DNA from: Bacillus massiliigorillae
GTDB taxonomy: Bacteria; Bacillota; Bacilli; Bacillales; DSM-1321
Direction of reading: 5' to 3'
Assembly: GCF_000380245.2 (NCBI RefSeq)
Contig: NZ_HG428741.1
Location: 1,335,910 to 1,399,909, forward strand
Length of the DNA: 64,000 bases
Numbering within the stretch: position 1 is the first letter of the stretch; each line of letters starts with the position of its first letter. Under the pieces are notes generated by a model, which made no database searches, was not told the origin of the DNA, and saw only the letters and a list, made by a program, of their open reading frames with translations. Positions 42,629 to 51,565 of this stretch are shown piece by piece. A program made the translations under genes and the position numbers.

Positions 42629-43465
42629 TTACGCGCCTAATACGTAAAAGAAGTATCTGCTCATACCTTCAGCAATCAAGAAGATTACCAATGAGGCATA
42701 GATTAAGGAATAATTGACCTTTTTCTTCATCGAAGAAAGAGCTAAGTATCCTAGACCAGCAAGACCAATTGCTTCGATAATCCAACGAGCACCAATGAAA
42801 CCTGAATATGATGCTAGTTTTTCAGAAGCAGAAACAGTATTAATAAGTTCCATATCTGCAACATATCCGTTAAACATAGCAGTACCTATTAATTGAATCG
42901 CTACTCCGAAAATACCGATTGCAAATGCCCATTTTGTGATAGATTTTAAATTATCACCTTTAACAGTATTTACTAGTAAACTAGCACCTAATACAGGACC
43001 TAGAGTGAAGGCAGTTCCATAGAACACTAGGTATGTATTTATATGATCCCAGCCGTTAACTCTTGTCACTTTGTAAAGTTGTGCCATACAGAAAATATCT
43101 GCTAAACCTACGATTCCTGTAATAAGCATTAGTACTGGATTGATTTTTTTCTGAACAAGAGCTAATCCAGCTGTAATACATGCTAGAGCAATGAAAAGAC
43201 CTGTTACAACAATTTCGTTACTCATCCAAGATGAACCAAATCCTCTAACTGCGTTCAAAGCATGAATTGGTTTACCTAAATGGAAGAAGGAAGCAATTAA
43301 TCCAATAACGGATACCACAGCAATAATAATTAGTGGTAGCTTCATCATTTTGAACATATCTTCGCCATTTTTCTTTAACATATTTTGAGCAAACCATAAG
43401 AATAACATTCCACCAACAGCAGCTGGTACTGCTACGGTTAAGATTAATAATGCCCACTCATGCAT
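42629..43465 (-). CDS. dmsC: DmsC-type membrane anchor of molybdoenzyme complex (copy 2)
   Basis: This 278-residue protein with eight helices is nearly collinear with the copy at 36316-37149. It starts MHEWALLILTVAVPAAVGGM and keeps SFFHLGKPIHALNAV. It would anchor the second DmsAB pair and take electrons from menaquinol. It is 15 bases after dmsB copy 2. Confidence 0.9.
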   Translation of the reverse strand: MHEWALLILTVAVPAAVGGMLFLWFAQNMLKKNGEDMFKMMKLPLIIIAVVSVIGLIASFFHLGKPIHALNAVRGFGSSWMSNEIVVTGLFIALACITAGLALVQKKINPVLMLITGIVGLADIFCMAQLYKVTRVNGWDHINTYLVFYGTAFTLGPVLGASLLVNTVKGDNLKSITKWAFAIGIFGVAIQLIGTAMFNGYVADMELINTVSASEKLASYSGFIGARWIIEAIGLAGLGYLALSSMKKKVNYSLIYASLVIFLIAEGMSRYFFYVLGA

Positions 43466-43480
43466 GTGTGAAAACCTCCT

Positions 43481-44029
43481 TTATTTTGATTGATTAAGTG
43501 GTGTAATAACTAAATTTGGCTTTGTAATAGATGAGCTTGGAATACCTTTAATGTCAGCATTTTTTCCATATTTAGCTCGTAGTTCTTTAATTTCACCAAA
43601 CTCAATAGCGCGCATTGGACAAGATGTCACACAGTGTGGTTCTTCACCATTTTCACGCAATTCTAAACAAGTATCACATTTAGTCATCATGCCAAGTTCT
43701 TCATTATATTGTGGAGCTCCGTATGGACAATTCCATTGACAATAACGACAGCCAATGCATTTATCATGATCAATGACAACAACACCATCTTCTTTACGCT
43801 TATGCATTGCATTAGTAGGGCAGTTTTTAGCACAAGCTGGCTCATCACAATGATTACAAGAGATTGAAATATGTCTCATTGATACATTTGGATACGTACC
43901 ATCGATAAAATCGTATACTCGTCTGTAGTTTCTGCCTACCTCTAAGTTATTTGTATCTTTACAAGCAACAACACAAGTTTTACATCCGATACATTCAGCT
44001 ACATTTATATAGAAACCCATTTGTGCCAT
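43481..44029 (-). CDS. dmsB: DmsB-type iron-sulfur subunit (copy 2)
   Basis: This 182-residue protein has four 4Fe-4S motifs (CIGCKTCVVACK, CNHCDEPACAKNC, CIGCRYCQWNC, CDTCLELRENGEEPHCVTSC). It is about 90% similar by eye to copy 1, with identical C-terminal residues. It follows dmsA copy 2 after 28 bases; AAAGGAGG precedes the ATG. Confidence 0.93.
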   Translation of the reverse strand: MAQMGFYINVAECIGCKTCVVACKDTNNLEVGRNYRRVYDFIDGTYPNVSMRHISISCNHCDEPACAKNCPTNAMHKRKEDGVVVIDHDKCIGCRYCQWNCPYGAPQYNEELGMMTKCDTCLELRENGEEPHCVTSCPMRAIEFGEIKELRAKYGKNADIKGIPSSSITKPNLVITPLNQSK

Positions 44030-44057
44030 TTCTTGTAGCCTCCTTTCGTATTAATTA

Positions 44058-46631
44058 TTAGAATTTGATAATACGTTGTTCCCACTTATCGTCTTCAATT
44101 AGTTGTTCGCCGTCCCATTTCTCAAGGTTACATCTAGCTGTATTATATCCAGATGTTCCAAGACCAGTAGGGACATAGCCTACAAGCATATTATCCGCTC
44201 CGGCACGGTCGACTTTTTCATCTTCATCTAGATCTACCCATGCACCGTGAGGAAGGGCTAGAGTACCAGGTATTAAAGTTTCCACAACTTTAGCAGGGCG
44301 CAATGTTTTACCATGCTCATTTGATAATGCAACCGTATCACCATCTTTAATTCCTAAATCAGTTGCATCTTGTGTACTGATGTAGACTGGGTTTGGCCAT
44401 GCTTCACGTAATTGTGGTACATTGTCAAATGTACTATGTGAGCGTCTTAAATAATGTGGATTAAAGACTTGATAAGGGTATTTTCCTTTTTTCTTCTTGT
44501 CCCAATCTTTAAAGGTAGACTCATAACCTTCAGCTCTAGGTTCATATTTGGCAATCGGTGCAATCTCAGTAAAGGCTGTTTTAGATGCTTCATTTAGAGC
44601 ACGACAATAGATTTCAAATTTCCCGCTTTCACTTGATACAGGATTTTTAACTGGATCATCAATGAAATCTTTGTACGCAATAAATCCAAAGTTATCGCCT
44701 TTTTTACGTGGCACTTGATAGATACCTTTATCTAAGTATTCTTTTAATGGAACGCGACCTTGTTGAGGTTTACCATCAACACCCCATTCTTTAATATCAG
44801 CTGCTGTGATTGTTAATAACGGCTCGTAATCAACACCGTTTTCTTTCACAACTGTACTTCCAGCTAGTTTATTAAAGAATTGTTGCTTTTCATCAAATGG
44901 ATATACTTCTTTAGGATCTTTACCTAAAGCTTTTAATAGTAGTTTAGCGATAGCTTGGTCACTCTTAGCTTCATATAATGGATCGATAATCTTCGTCCAA
45001 GTGATCAAGATTTCTCGGTTACCACCTGTTACATTACCAACGTTTTCCCATTCAGTTGTAACAGGGAGTACAATATCTGAATACTTAGCGTTAGTAGTTA
45101 AGGCGTACGCATGTGATACTACAAATTCTACTTTTCTATGTGCTTCAATACCTCTCATTATATTGCTTCTTGTTTGAAGGGTAGCATTATAGTTATGATA
45201 GATAAATTGAATATTAACTTTTCTTTCGCCTTCATGCTTTTGTAGGTATTTACCCGTTAGAACAGCATCGAAAATTTGATTTTCGTTAATGACATTATCT
45301 ATTGGATTTTCAATGGAAGGCAGGTTATCGCCACCACCATTGATTAGCATTGGTCCCATATTACCTGCATATTCCCAACAGCTAACGCCAGTCATGTTAC
45401 CTGAACTTCCCATATGACCAGTCATCATTCCTAATGTTGAGAATGCTTGAACCCATCCTTCACCATTATTAATACGTGCTGGAGCCCATCCTGTAAGAAG
45501 AGCAACACGTTCAGTACCACCGATTTCTCTAGCTAACTCACGAATTTTGGTTGGTTTAACACCACAGATTTCGGAAGCCCATTCCGGTGTTTTAGGTTGT
45601 TTGTCATATGTTCCTAATAAGTAATCCTTAAAGTTATCTTCCTTTTTTGCACCTTTAGGCATATGCTCAGCATCAAAGCCGACTGTATATTTATTTAAGA
45701 AATCCCATTTAACAAGAGGATTTGTTTTTGGATCATCTTCATCTAATAATGTATACATAATTCCTAGTGCAAGAGCATGGTCTGTTCCAGGACGAACAGG
45801 TACCCAATCAGCATCAAAAATATTGCAAGAATCTGTGTATAAAGGATCGATTGAGATAAATCTTGCTCCAGCTTTTTTCGCTTGTAAGTAGTTATAAGTT
45901 GCACTACCCATTGTACTCCAGGCAGGATTAGCTCCCCAAAGAACGATTAGTTGAGAGTTTCTCATATCAAGTCGGTCGTTAATTCCATTCACATAAAGAC
46001 CTTCACCAACACCTAGCATTTCATATGTATATAGCCAAGCGCCCCAAGAAATAGTACCAGTGCTTGAAGTATGACCACCAACAGTTGACATAACCTTGCT
46101 AATGTCAGCACCACCAGTAACCCAGATGGATTCATTACCATACTTTTTACTAATTCTCTTTGTTTCAGATGCGATATGTTCAATGGCCTCATCCCAAGAA
46201 ATACGAACCCATTGGTCTTTACCACGAAGTTCCTTCTTACCACCGCCAGGCTTCCAATTTTTACGCTTCATTGGATATTTTAAACGGTCAGCATTAAAGA
46301 CTTGGTGACGTTGTGATCGGCCACGTAAACAACCGCGTTGCTGTGGATAATCAGGTGAATCGGCATGAGTGTCATCCGTTTTTTGGCGAATAACAACACC
46401 ATCTTTAACAAGTGCTTTATTCAAACATCTACTACCACAGTTGTGCCAGCAAGCAGCTGTTTTCCAAACACCTTGATCATTGACAGCTTCAGTACCAATG
46501 CTTTCTTCAGCTTTTGCAACTAAACCTCTAGATACAGGAATAGCGGCTGTAGCGGCTATTGCGGATGTCCAGCCGATGAACGATCTTCTAGTCATTTTAA
46601 AGTCTTGAATTTTTTTCACTAGATCAATCAT
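44058..46631 (-). CDS. dmsA: Tat-exported molybdopterin oxidoreductase, DMSO reductase-like catalytic subunit (copy 2)
   Basis: This 857-residue precursor has the same Tat signal (TRRSFIGWTSAIAATAA) and the same Cys61/65/69/101 site as copy 1. It shares about 80-85% of residues by eye. In the active-site region copy 2 has TISWGAW where copy 1 has PTSYGAW, so the candidate Mo-ligand serine is kept but neighbouring residues differ. Different substrate range or expression is possible. It follows torD copy 2 after 23 bases. Confidence 0.88.
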   Translation of the reverse strand: MIDLVKKIQDFKMTRRSFIGWTSAIAATAAIPVSRGLVAKAEESIGTEAVNDQGVWKTAACWHNCGSRCLNKALVKDGVVIRQKTDDTHADSPDYPQQRGCLRGRSQRHQVFNADRLKYPMKRKNWKPGGGKKELRGKDQWVRISWDEAIEHIASETKRISKKYGNESIWVTGGADISKVMSTVGGHTSSTGTISWGAWLYTYEMLGVGEGLYVNGINDRLDMRNSQLIVLWGANPAWSTMGSATYNYLQAKKAGARFISIDPLYTDSCNIFDADWVPVRPGTDHALALGIMYTLLDEDDPKTNPLVKWDFLNKYTVGFDAEHMPKGAKKEDNFKDYLLGTYDKQPKTPEWASEICGVKPTKIRELAREIGGTERVALLTGWAPARINNGEGWVQAFSTLGMMTGHMGSSGNMTGVSCWEYAGNMGPMLINGGGDNLPSIENPIDNVINENQIFDAVLTGKYLQKHEGERKVNIQFIYHNYNATLQTRSNIMRGIEAHRKVEFVVSHAYALTTNAKYSDIVLPVTTEWENVGNVTGGNREILITWTKIIDPLYEAKSDQAIAKLLLKALGKDPKEVYPFDEKQQFFNKLAGSTVVKENGVDYEPLLTITAADIKEWGVDGKPQQGRVPLKEYLDKGIYQVPRKKGDNFGFIAYKDFIDDPVKNPVSSESGKFEIYCRALNEASKTAFTEIAPIAKYEPRAEGYESTFKDWDKKKKGKYPYQVFNPHYLRRSHSTFDNVPQLREAWPNPVYISTQDATDLGIKDGDTVALSNEHGKTLRPAKVVETLIPGTLALPHGAWVDLDEDEKVDRAGADNMLVGYVPTGLGTSGYNTARCNLEKWDGEQLIEDDKWEQRIIKF

Positions 46632-46654
46632 CTTGTTGCCTCCTCATACATAGT

Positions 46655-47371
46655 TTATTTTTCTAAATGTATATTCAAAAGTTCTTCAAGAACTTTTAAA
46701 TCAATAAGTAAGTAGTGGTTTAGAATTTTCGCTAAACCGATGTAAAACTCAGTATCTGCATGTTGAGTAACACCATCACTAAATGCTTGAACAAATCTAC
46801 CTAAATGCTGATTTATAAATTTCTGTTGTTCATGTAGCAAATAAGAAACTTCAGTGAGGGCATTCTTATTATTTTGTGAGCATGATTCAATACAAAGCTG
46901 ATTTAGATGAAACATGAAATCAAGCTCTAAACCGATATGGTCATCAGCTTCCATATAGTCTGCACATTGAAAAGCAAACTTTTCATATTCTTTTCTTACA
47001 GTCAGTGTAGTCTCTTGATAAAGAAATTTTTCTTTAGTTACATAGGTTGATTCCCATGGAAACACTTTGATTTCAAATGGTCCTATAAACATTTTTGTAT
47101 AATCCCAATGAAGATTTTCATAGTCATCCTTATTGTTTACAGGATCATAAGAAGAGAAGTAATTCTTAATATGTTGAATACCTTCCTGAAGTTCTTGAGA
47201 TTCTTCTTGAAAAGGGAATAGGTCAATCATGTTTTGATAAGAAAATTGCTTTAAGTATTCTTTAGAAGGTTCTTCAATAAAGAATCTCCGTAGCACATCA
47301 TAAGCAAAATTTCTAGCATGAAAGACGTTAAGAGCATCTTCTAATCTCATTGTTTGAGCAATAGCTTGCAT
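46655..47371 (-). CDS. torD: TorD/DmsD-type molybdoenzyme chaperone (copy 2)
   Basis: This 238-residue chaperone is clearly homologous to the copy at 40334-41053 (RNFAYDVLRRFFIEEPSKEYL, HWDYTKMFIGPFEIKV). The two differ more than the enzymes do, especially around residues 110-130. It is the first gene of the second dms operon, whose promoter region has an FNR box about 170 bases upstream. Confidence 0.88.
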   Translation of the reverse strand: MQAIAQTMRLEDALNVFHARNFAYDVLRRFFIEEPSKEYLKQFSYQNMIDLFPFQEESQELQEGIQHIKNYFSSYDPVNNKDDYENLHWDYTKMFIGPFEIKVFPWESTYVTKEKFLYQETTLTVRKEYEKFAFQCADYMEADDHIGLELDFMFHLNQLCIESCSQNNKNALTEVSYLLHEQQKFINQHLGRFVQAFSDGVTQHADTEFYIGLAKILNHYLLIDLKVLEELLNIHLEK

Positions 47372-47537
47372 ACATGTCTTCCTTTCTCTGTTGAAAAATG
47401 TTCAAAGAGTAGCTTTTTTTGTTAAAAGAAGCATCTTTTAGGGTATAGAATATTTTGGTCTAGCAAAATACAGTTATATTTGAAATGTTGTTCCTTATGT
47501 TTGGTGTCTATTTCTATATAACCAGTAAAATACCATT

Positions 47538-47553
47538 TGTGAATTAAATCACA
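47538..47553. promoter_or_regulatory. FNR box in the divergent torD2/regulator intergenic region
   Basis: TGTGA-ATTAAA-TCACA is a perfect FNR consensus. A -10-like TATAGA lies on the minus strand at 47513-47518, and another TATAGA on the plus strand at 47572-47577. Both are centred 29-30 bases from the box, near the classical -41.5 arrangement. One FNR dimer could therefore serve both directions. The rest of the 303-base gap shows no gene. Confidence 0.78.
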
Positions 47554-47674
47554 ATATCTTACAATAAAAATTATAGATTTAATTAAGATGAAAAGATATG
47601 TACCTCACATACGAATATTTAATCTGTTTTTTGTACAGGAAAACAAAAGTAGTAAAAAAGGGGAATCAGGGTAA

Positions 47675-48892
47675 GTGAAAGAGTTATATAAAGTACCAAG
47701 TTATGTAAAAGAATTGATGAGTGTATCTCATTTAGGCATTGAACCGCTTCTACAACAATTATTTACAATCATTAAGAAGCCAGTTAGTTTAACTGATAAT
47801 TTATTTGAAATCCAATGTATTACTCACCAGTTTGATGGTCTTGATCCTGAAAAATATGTAAAAGTAGAGTGCGAGGATAGTTATATATTAGAAACTGTAT
47901 TATGTGATATATCGTTTGCAGGTACAACATATAAAGGAGCATTATTTCCAATTGTTCATGAGAAAAATAAATTGGGTAATTTAATTGTTTTTGATATAGA
48001 GGGAGAAGAGGAATTAAGTCAATACGCTGAGATTATACAATATGTAGCTATGTTATGTACGTTTCAAATGCAAAAGAAGCTTGAACTAAAAAAAGAGTCT
48101 TATAAATATAAGGATGCTTTCCTATTTGATTTATTGTATGGAAATATGAAAGACTCTAGAGATATTATTGAGCAAGCGAGTATTTGGAAATGGAATTTAA
48201 CACAACCGCATGCAGTTGTTGTGTTTTCGTTAACACAATATAATAACTACTCTTCTGATCAATTAATCTTGAGTAAAACATCATCCATCATAGAACATTA
48301 CATAGAAAAAACGAATCAAACACCAATGATTATGAATCGGAAAAATCAAGTTATTGTGTTTCTTCCTATTATAAATAGTTCGGATAATAGCGAAAATAAA
48401 GTGATTAGAAACTTTTCAGAAAATGTTTTGAGTGAAGCTAACAATTTACCGACAAGTGGATTGATTGCTTGTGGAATAGGGAATGTATATACGGAGCCTA
48501 CAGAATTATATCGAAGCTTTCAAGAAGCAAAGATTGCATATGAATTAGGACTGTTATTAAAAATTCAAACTCCTTTCTTTTTAGAATTGGGTTTAGAAAG
48601 AATTCTTTATAAACATGATTTACACGAATTAAAAGAATTCTATTATAATATATTGGGTGAATTAGATGAGTATGACGCTAAAAATGATGGCAATCTATTA
48701 GAAACATTGGAAGCATATGCAACTAATCAATTTGATATGACAAAAACCTCTGAAGTTGTATTTCTCCATAGAAATACACTTCGATATCGATTGAAGAAAA
48801 TTGAAGATATTCTTCAGTTGAAACTGGATGATATTAATAAGCGATTAGATATTGTAGCAGCATTTAAAATCAAGCGTTTAAGGAATTTTTAA
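47675..48892 (+). CDS. CdaR/PucR-family transcriptional regulator
   Basis: This 405-residue protein has a GAF-like N-terminal half without a clear signature. A middle GGDEF-like CdaR region follows, and then a C-terminal PucR helix-turn-helix (FDMTKTSEVVFLHRNTLRYRLKKI, residues about 350-375). These regulators respond to metabolites such as sugar acids, purines or amino acids. Translation starts at GTG. It is 19 bases upstream of the YyaE-like gene, so it likely controls that operon or the adjacent dms operon. Confidence 0.83.
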   Translation: MKELYKVPSYVKELMSVSHLGIEPLLQQLFTIIKKPVSLTDNLFEIQCITHQFDGLDPEKYVKVECEDSYILETVLCDISFAGTTYKGALFPIVHEKNKLGNLIVFDIEGEEELSQYAEIIQYVAMLCTFQMQKKLELKKESYKYKDAFLFDLLYGNMKDSRDIIEQASIWKWNLTQPHAVVVFSLTQYNNYSSDQLILSKTSSIIEHYIEKTNQTPMIMNRKNQVIVFLPIINSSDNSENKVIRNFSENVLSEANNLPTSGLIACGIGNVYTEPTELYRSFQEAKIAYELGLLLKIQTPFFLELGLERILYKHDLHELKEFYYNILGELDEYDAKNDGNLLETLEAYATNQFDMTKTSEVVFLHRNTLRYRLKKIEDILQLKLDDINKRLDIVAAFKIKRLRNF

Positions 48893-48911
48893 AGAGTGAG
48901 GATTGTTCAGT

Positions 48912-50939
48912 ATGAAAGATGGTATTTATAGAAATACATGCCCTAGAAATTGTTATGGTACTTGTGGGATGTTATCTTATGTGCAAGATAATCAATTAAT
49001 TAAAGTTACTGGAGATCCGAAAAATGGTTTTAATAAAGGTAAACTATGTGCAAAAGGCTATGCGGCTACACAATATGTATATAACTCACAACGTTTGCAA
49101 TATCCGATGAAACAGGTTCCGAGAGGATCAAACAATTGGATTCGGATTTCATGGGATGAGGCTTATACTATTATTGCAGAGAAAATTCTAGAATTATATC
49201 ATCGTTATGGTTCGCATTTAGCATGTGGTTACAATAAATTTTCAGGGAATTTAGGTATTCTTCATTACGCTACAGAAGGTATGTTTAATAGTTTAGGAGG
49301 ACATACCAAACCTGTAGGTAATCTCTGTGCATTGACTGGAATTAATGCTATTCAAAAAGCATTTGGTACAGATTTCAGTGGGATACCAGAGAAAATGGCA
49401 TTTGCAAAGTTAATAATCATCTGGGGTGCTAATCCTGCAGTTACGAATATTCATCAAATGAAATACATATATGAAGCAAGACGAAACGGTGCCAAGCTTG
49501 TCGTTATAGACCCTGTTTTTACAGAAACTGCAAAGAAAGCCGACCTATATATTCAAATTAATCCAGGGTCTGATGTTTATTTAGCTTTAGCGATTGCCAA
49601 AATAATTGTAGAAAAAGATTTATACGCAACAGAGTACATGGAAAAACATGTAGAAGGTTGGACTGAATATAAGCATTACTTATTGAATGATGTCGATATT
49701 GATGTAGTAATAAAGAAAACGGGTGTTGTTGTTGAAGCAATTGACGAATTAGTTCATCTATATTGTTCAATTAAACCAGCAGTTACATGGAACGGACTTG
49801 GAATTCAACGTAATGAAAAGGGAAGAGTGAGCATAAGTGCTATTAATAGTTTAGCTGCTTTAACCGGAAATTTAGAAGTTGAAAATGGTGGAATCTATTA
49901 TTTACATTCACATATCGAGGCATTTCCGTTGAATCTATTGAATATTGAGGGACCAAAACAAGATTGCTCAATTTCAAGAGAAATCGATATAAGTGATTTT
50001 GCTAAAGAAGCACTTGCATTAACGGATCCACCCCTGAAATTGCTTTGGATTGCTTCAAGGAATATCATTACGCAAGATCAAAACCTTCGTGAATGGGAAG
50101 AGCTATTAGAACAACAAGAACTAATTGTTGCTGTTGATTTATTCATGACTAAAACAGTAGAAAAAGCGGATATTGTCTTGCCAGCAGCAACTCAATTTGA
50201 AGAAGAAGACTTACATGTAGGGTATTGGCACTATTGGTTATCTTTAAATCAAAAGGCTATTCCAGCATATTACGAAACGAAAAGTGATTTAATGATTGCT
50301 AGGGAATTAATGCGTAAAGTAAATGAATTACACCCAGGAATGTCAACTTTTCCTTCAGACAAAAATCCGATAGACTGGATTGAAGAAGAGTTAACGCCAG
50401 AAATAAAGGAATTATATCAAATCAATAGTCTTGAAGATTTAAACTATCAGCCATATATGAAACAAGTGGATGTTGATGATTCGTCAATGCAGAGGAAATT
50501 TCATGTGTTTTCTGAAGAAGAAAGTAAAGAACTTTCATACTATGATGCTCTACTTCATGAAGAAGAAATGAAAGCAGGTTTCTTTCGTCTAATAACACCT
50601 CAATCGTTGTTGCGAATTCATTCGCAATATGAGCATATCTCCTGGTTGAAAAATCATGAAGAAGTGGATAGTGTGGTAGAAGTTTCCAAGCAGGCGGCAA
50701 AACAACTTAATATTGAGAATAATAGTCAGGTGAAATTGTACAATGATAATGGAAGTTTTATCGGAAAAGCCTTAATTAATCCACACTTACCAAAACAAGT
50801 GATATTAGTAAATCAAGCTGGAAACAATCCGATAAATCGCTTAATAGGTATAGAGGGAAAACAAACAAAAGCACTTGAAAGTGTTCATTTCTACAATAGT
50901 ATCGTTCAAATGAAAAAATGGAGGAATACCGATGTTTAA
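48912..50939 (+). CDS. Molybdopterin-dependent oxidoreductase, YyaE-like
   Basis: This 675-residue protein has an N-terminal 4Fe-4S site (Cys10, Cys14, Cys18, Cys46; NTCPRNCYGTCGM). It has the MGD-binding domains (LIIWGANPAVTNIHQM) and a C-terminal dinucleotide-binding domain. There is no Tat signal, so it is cytoplasmic. Cys139 in GNLCALTG is a candidate Mo ligand, which would place it with formate dehydrogenase or Nap/Phs-like enzymes rather than DMSO reductase. It resembles B. subtilis YyaE in length. The start at 48912 follows AGGA by nine bases. The substrate is unknown. Confidence 0.85.
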   Translation: MKDGIYRNTCPRNCYGTCGMLSYVQDNQLIKVTGDPKNGFNKGKLCAKGYAATQYVYNSQRLQYPMKQVPRGSNNWIRISWDEAYTIIAEKILELYHRYGSHLACGYNKFSGNLGILHYATEGMFNSLGGHTKPVGNLCALTGINAIQKAFGTDFSGIPEKMAFAKLIIIWGANPAVTNIHQMKYIYEARRNGAKLVVIDPVFTETAKKADLYIQINPGSDVYLALAIAKIIVEKDLYATEYMEKHVEGWTEYKHYLLNDVDIDVVIKKTGVVVEAIDELVHLYCSIKPAVTWNGLGIQRNEKGRVSISAINSLAALTGNLEVENGGIYYLHSHIEAFPLNLLNIEGPKQDCSISREIDISDFAKEALALTDPPLKLLWIASRNIITQDQNLREWEELLEQQELIVAVDLFMTKTVEKADIVLPAATQFEEEDLHVGYWHYWLSLNQKAIPAYYETKSDLMIARELMRKVNELHPGMSTFPSDKNPIDWIEEELTPEIKELYQINSLEDLNYQPYMKQVDVDDSSMQRKFHVFSEEESKELSYYDALLHEEEMKAGFFRLITPQSLLRIHSQYEHISWLKNHEEVDSVVEVSKQAAKQLNIENNSQVKLYNDNGSFIGKALINPHLPKQVILVNQAGNNPINRLIGIEGKQTKALESVHFYNSIVQMKKWRNTDV

Positions 50940-51471
50940 ACAACTTGGCTTTACTTTTAATACGGATGAGTGCATCGGATGTAAATCTTGTGAAATAGCT
51001 TGTAAGAATGAGCATCAAACAGCGGTAAATGTTCAATGGAGACGAGTGTATAAAAATTCAGGTGATATGTATTTGTCAATATCTTGTAATCATTGTGAAA
51101 ACCCTGAATGCTTTCGGATTTGTCCTGAAAGTGCTTTTACGAAGAGAAAAGATGGCATTGTAATACTTGATCAGGATTTATGCTCGAGTTGCCAACTATG
51201 TGTCAATATGTGTCCGTTTGGCGGCATACAATTTGATATTGAAACACTGCAGGTTAGTAAATGCGATATGTGTTATTCAAGACAAGATAAAGGACTACAA
51301 CCAGCTTGTGTAGAAGCTTGTCCAACTGAAGCATTAAACGTTGTAGATTGGAATGAGTTTCATGACAATGAAATTGTCCCGAGTTTACCTGACTTTCCAG
51401 ATATACATATTACTAATCCATCTATTGCTTTTTATCCACCAAAACCTAGGAAAAGATATTTTCTTAAATAA
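50932..51471 (+). CDS. 4Fe-4S electron-transfer protein, DmsB-like
   Basis: This 179-residue protein has four Cys motifs: CIGCKSCEIACK, CNHCENPECFRIC, CSSCQLCVNMC and CDMCYSRQDKGLQPACVEAC. It is related to DmsB but more diverged than the two dms copies. It overlaps the YyaE-like gene by eight bases, so it is the likely electron partner. No membrane anchor gene follows, which suggests a soluble complex using an unknown donor. Confidence 0.9.
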   Translation: MFKQLGFTFNTDECIGCKSCEIACKNEHQTAVNVQWRRVYKNSGDMYLSISCNHCENPECFRICPESAFTKRKDGIVILDQDLCSSCQLCVNMCPFGGIQFDIETLQVSKCDMCYSRQDKGLQPACVEACPTEALNVVDWNEFHDNEIVPSLPDFPDIHITNPSIAFYPPKPRKRYFLK

Positions 51472-51520
51472 ACAGTTAGATGAAGATTTTTATATAAATC
51501 TTCATCTAACTGTTTATTTT
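51470..51520. terminator. Bidirectional terminator between convergent operons
   Basis: A perfect 20-bp stem (51470-51489 with 51496-51515, core GTTAGATGAAGA/TCTTCATCTAAC) starts at the last base of the Fe-S gene. It is followed by ATTTTTT on the plus strand. Confidence 0.88.
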
Positions 51521-51565
51521 TTATACTATTTTTGTTTTCATATACCGAATTTTCTATCTGTACAA

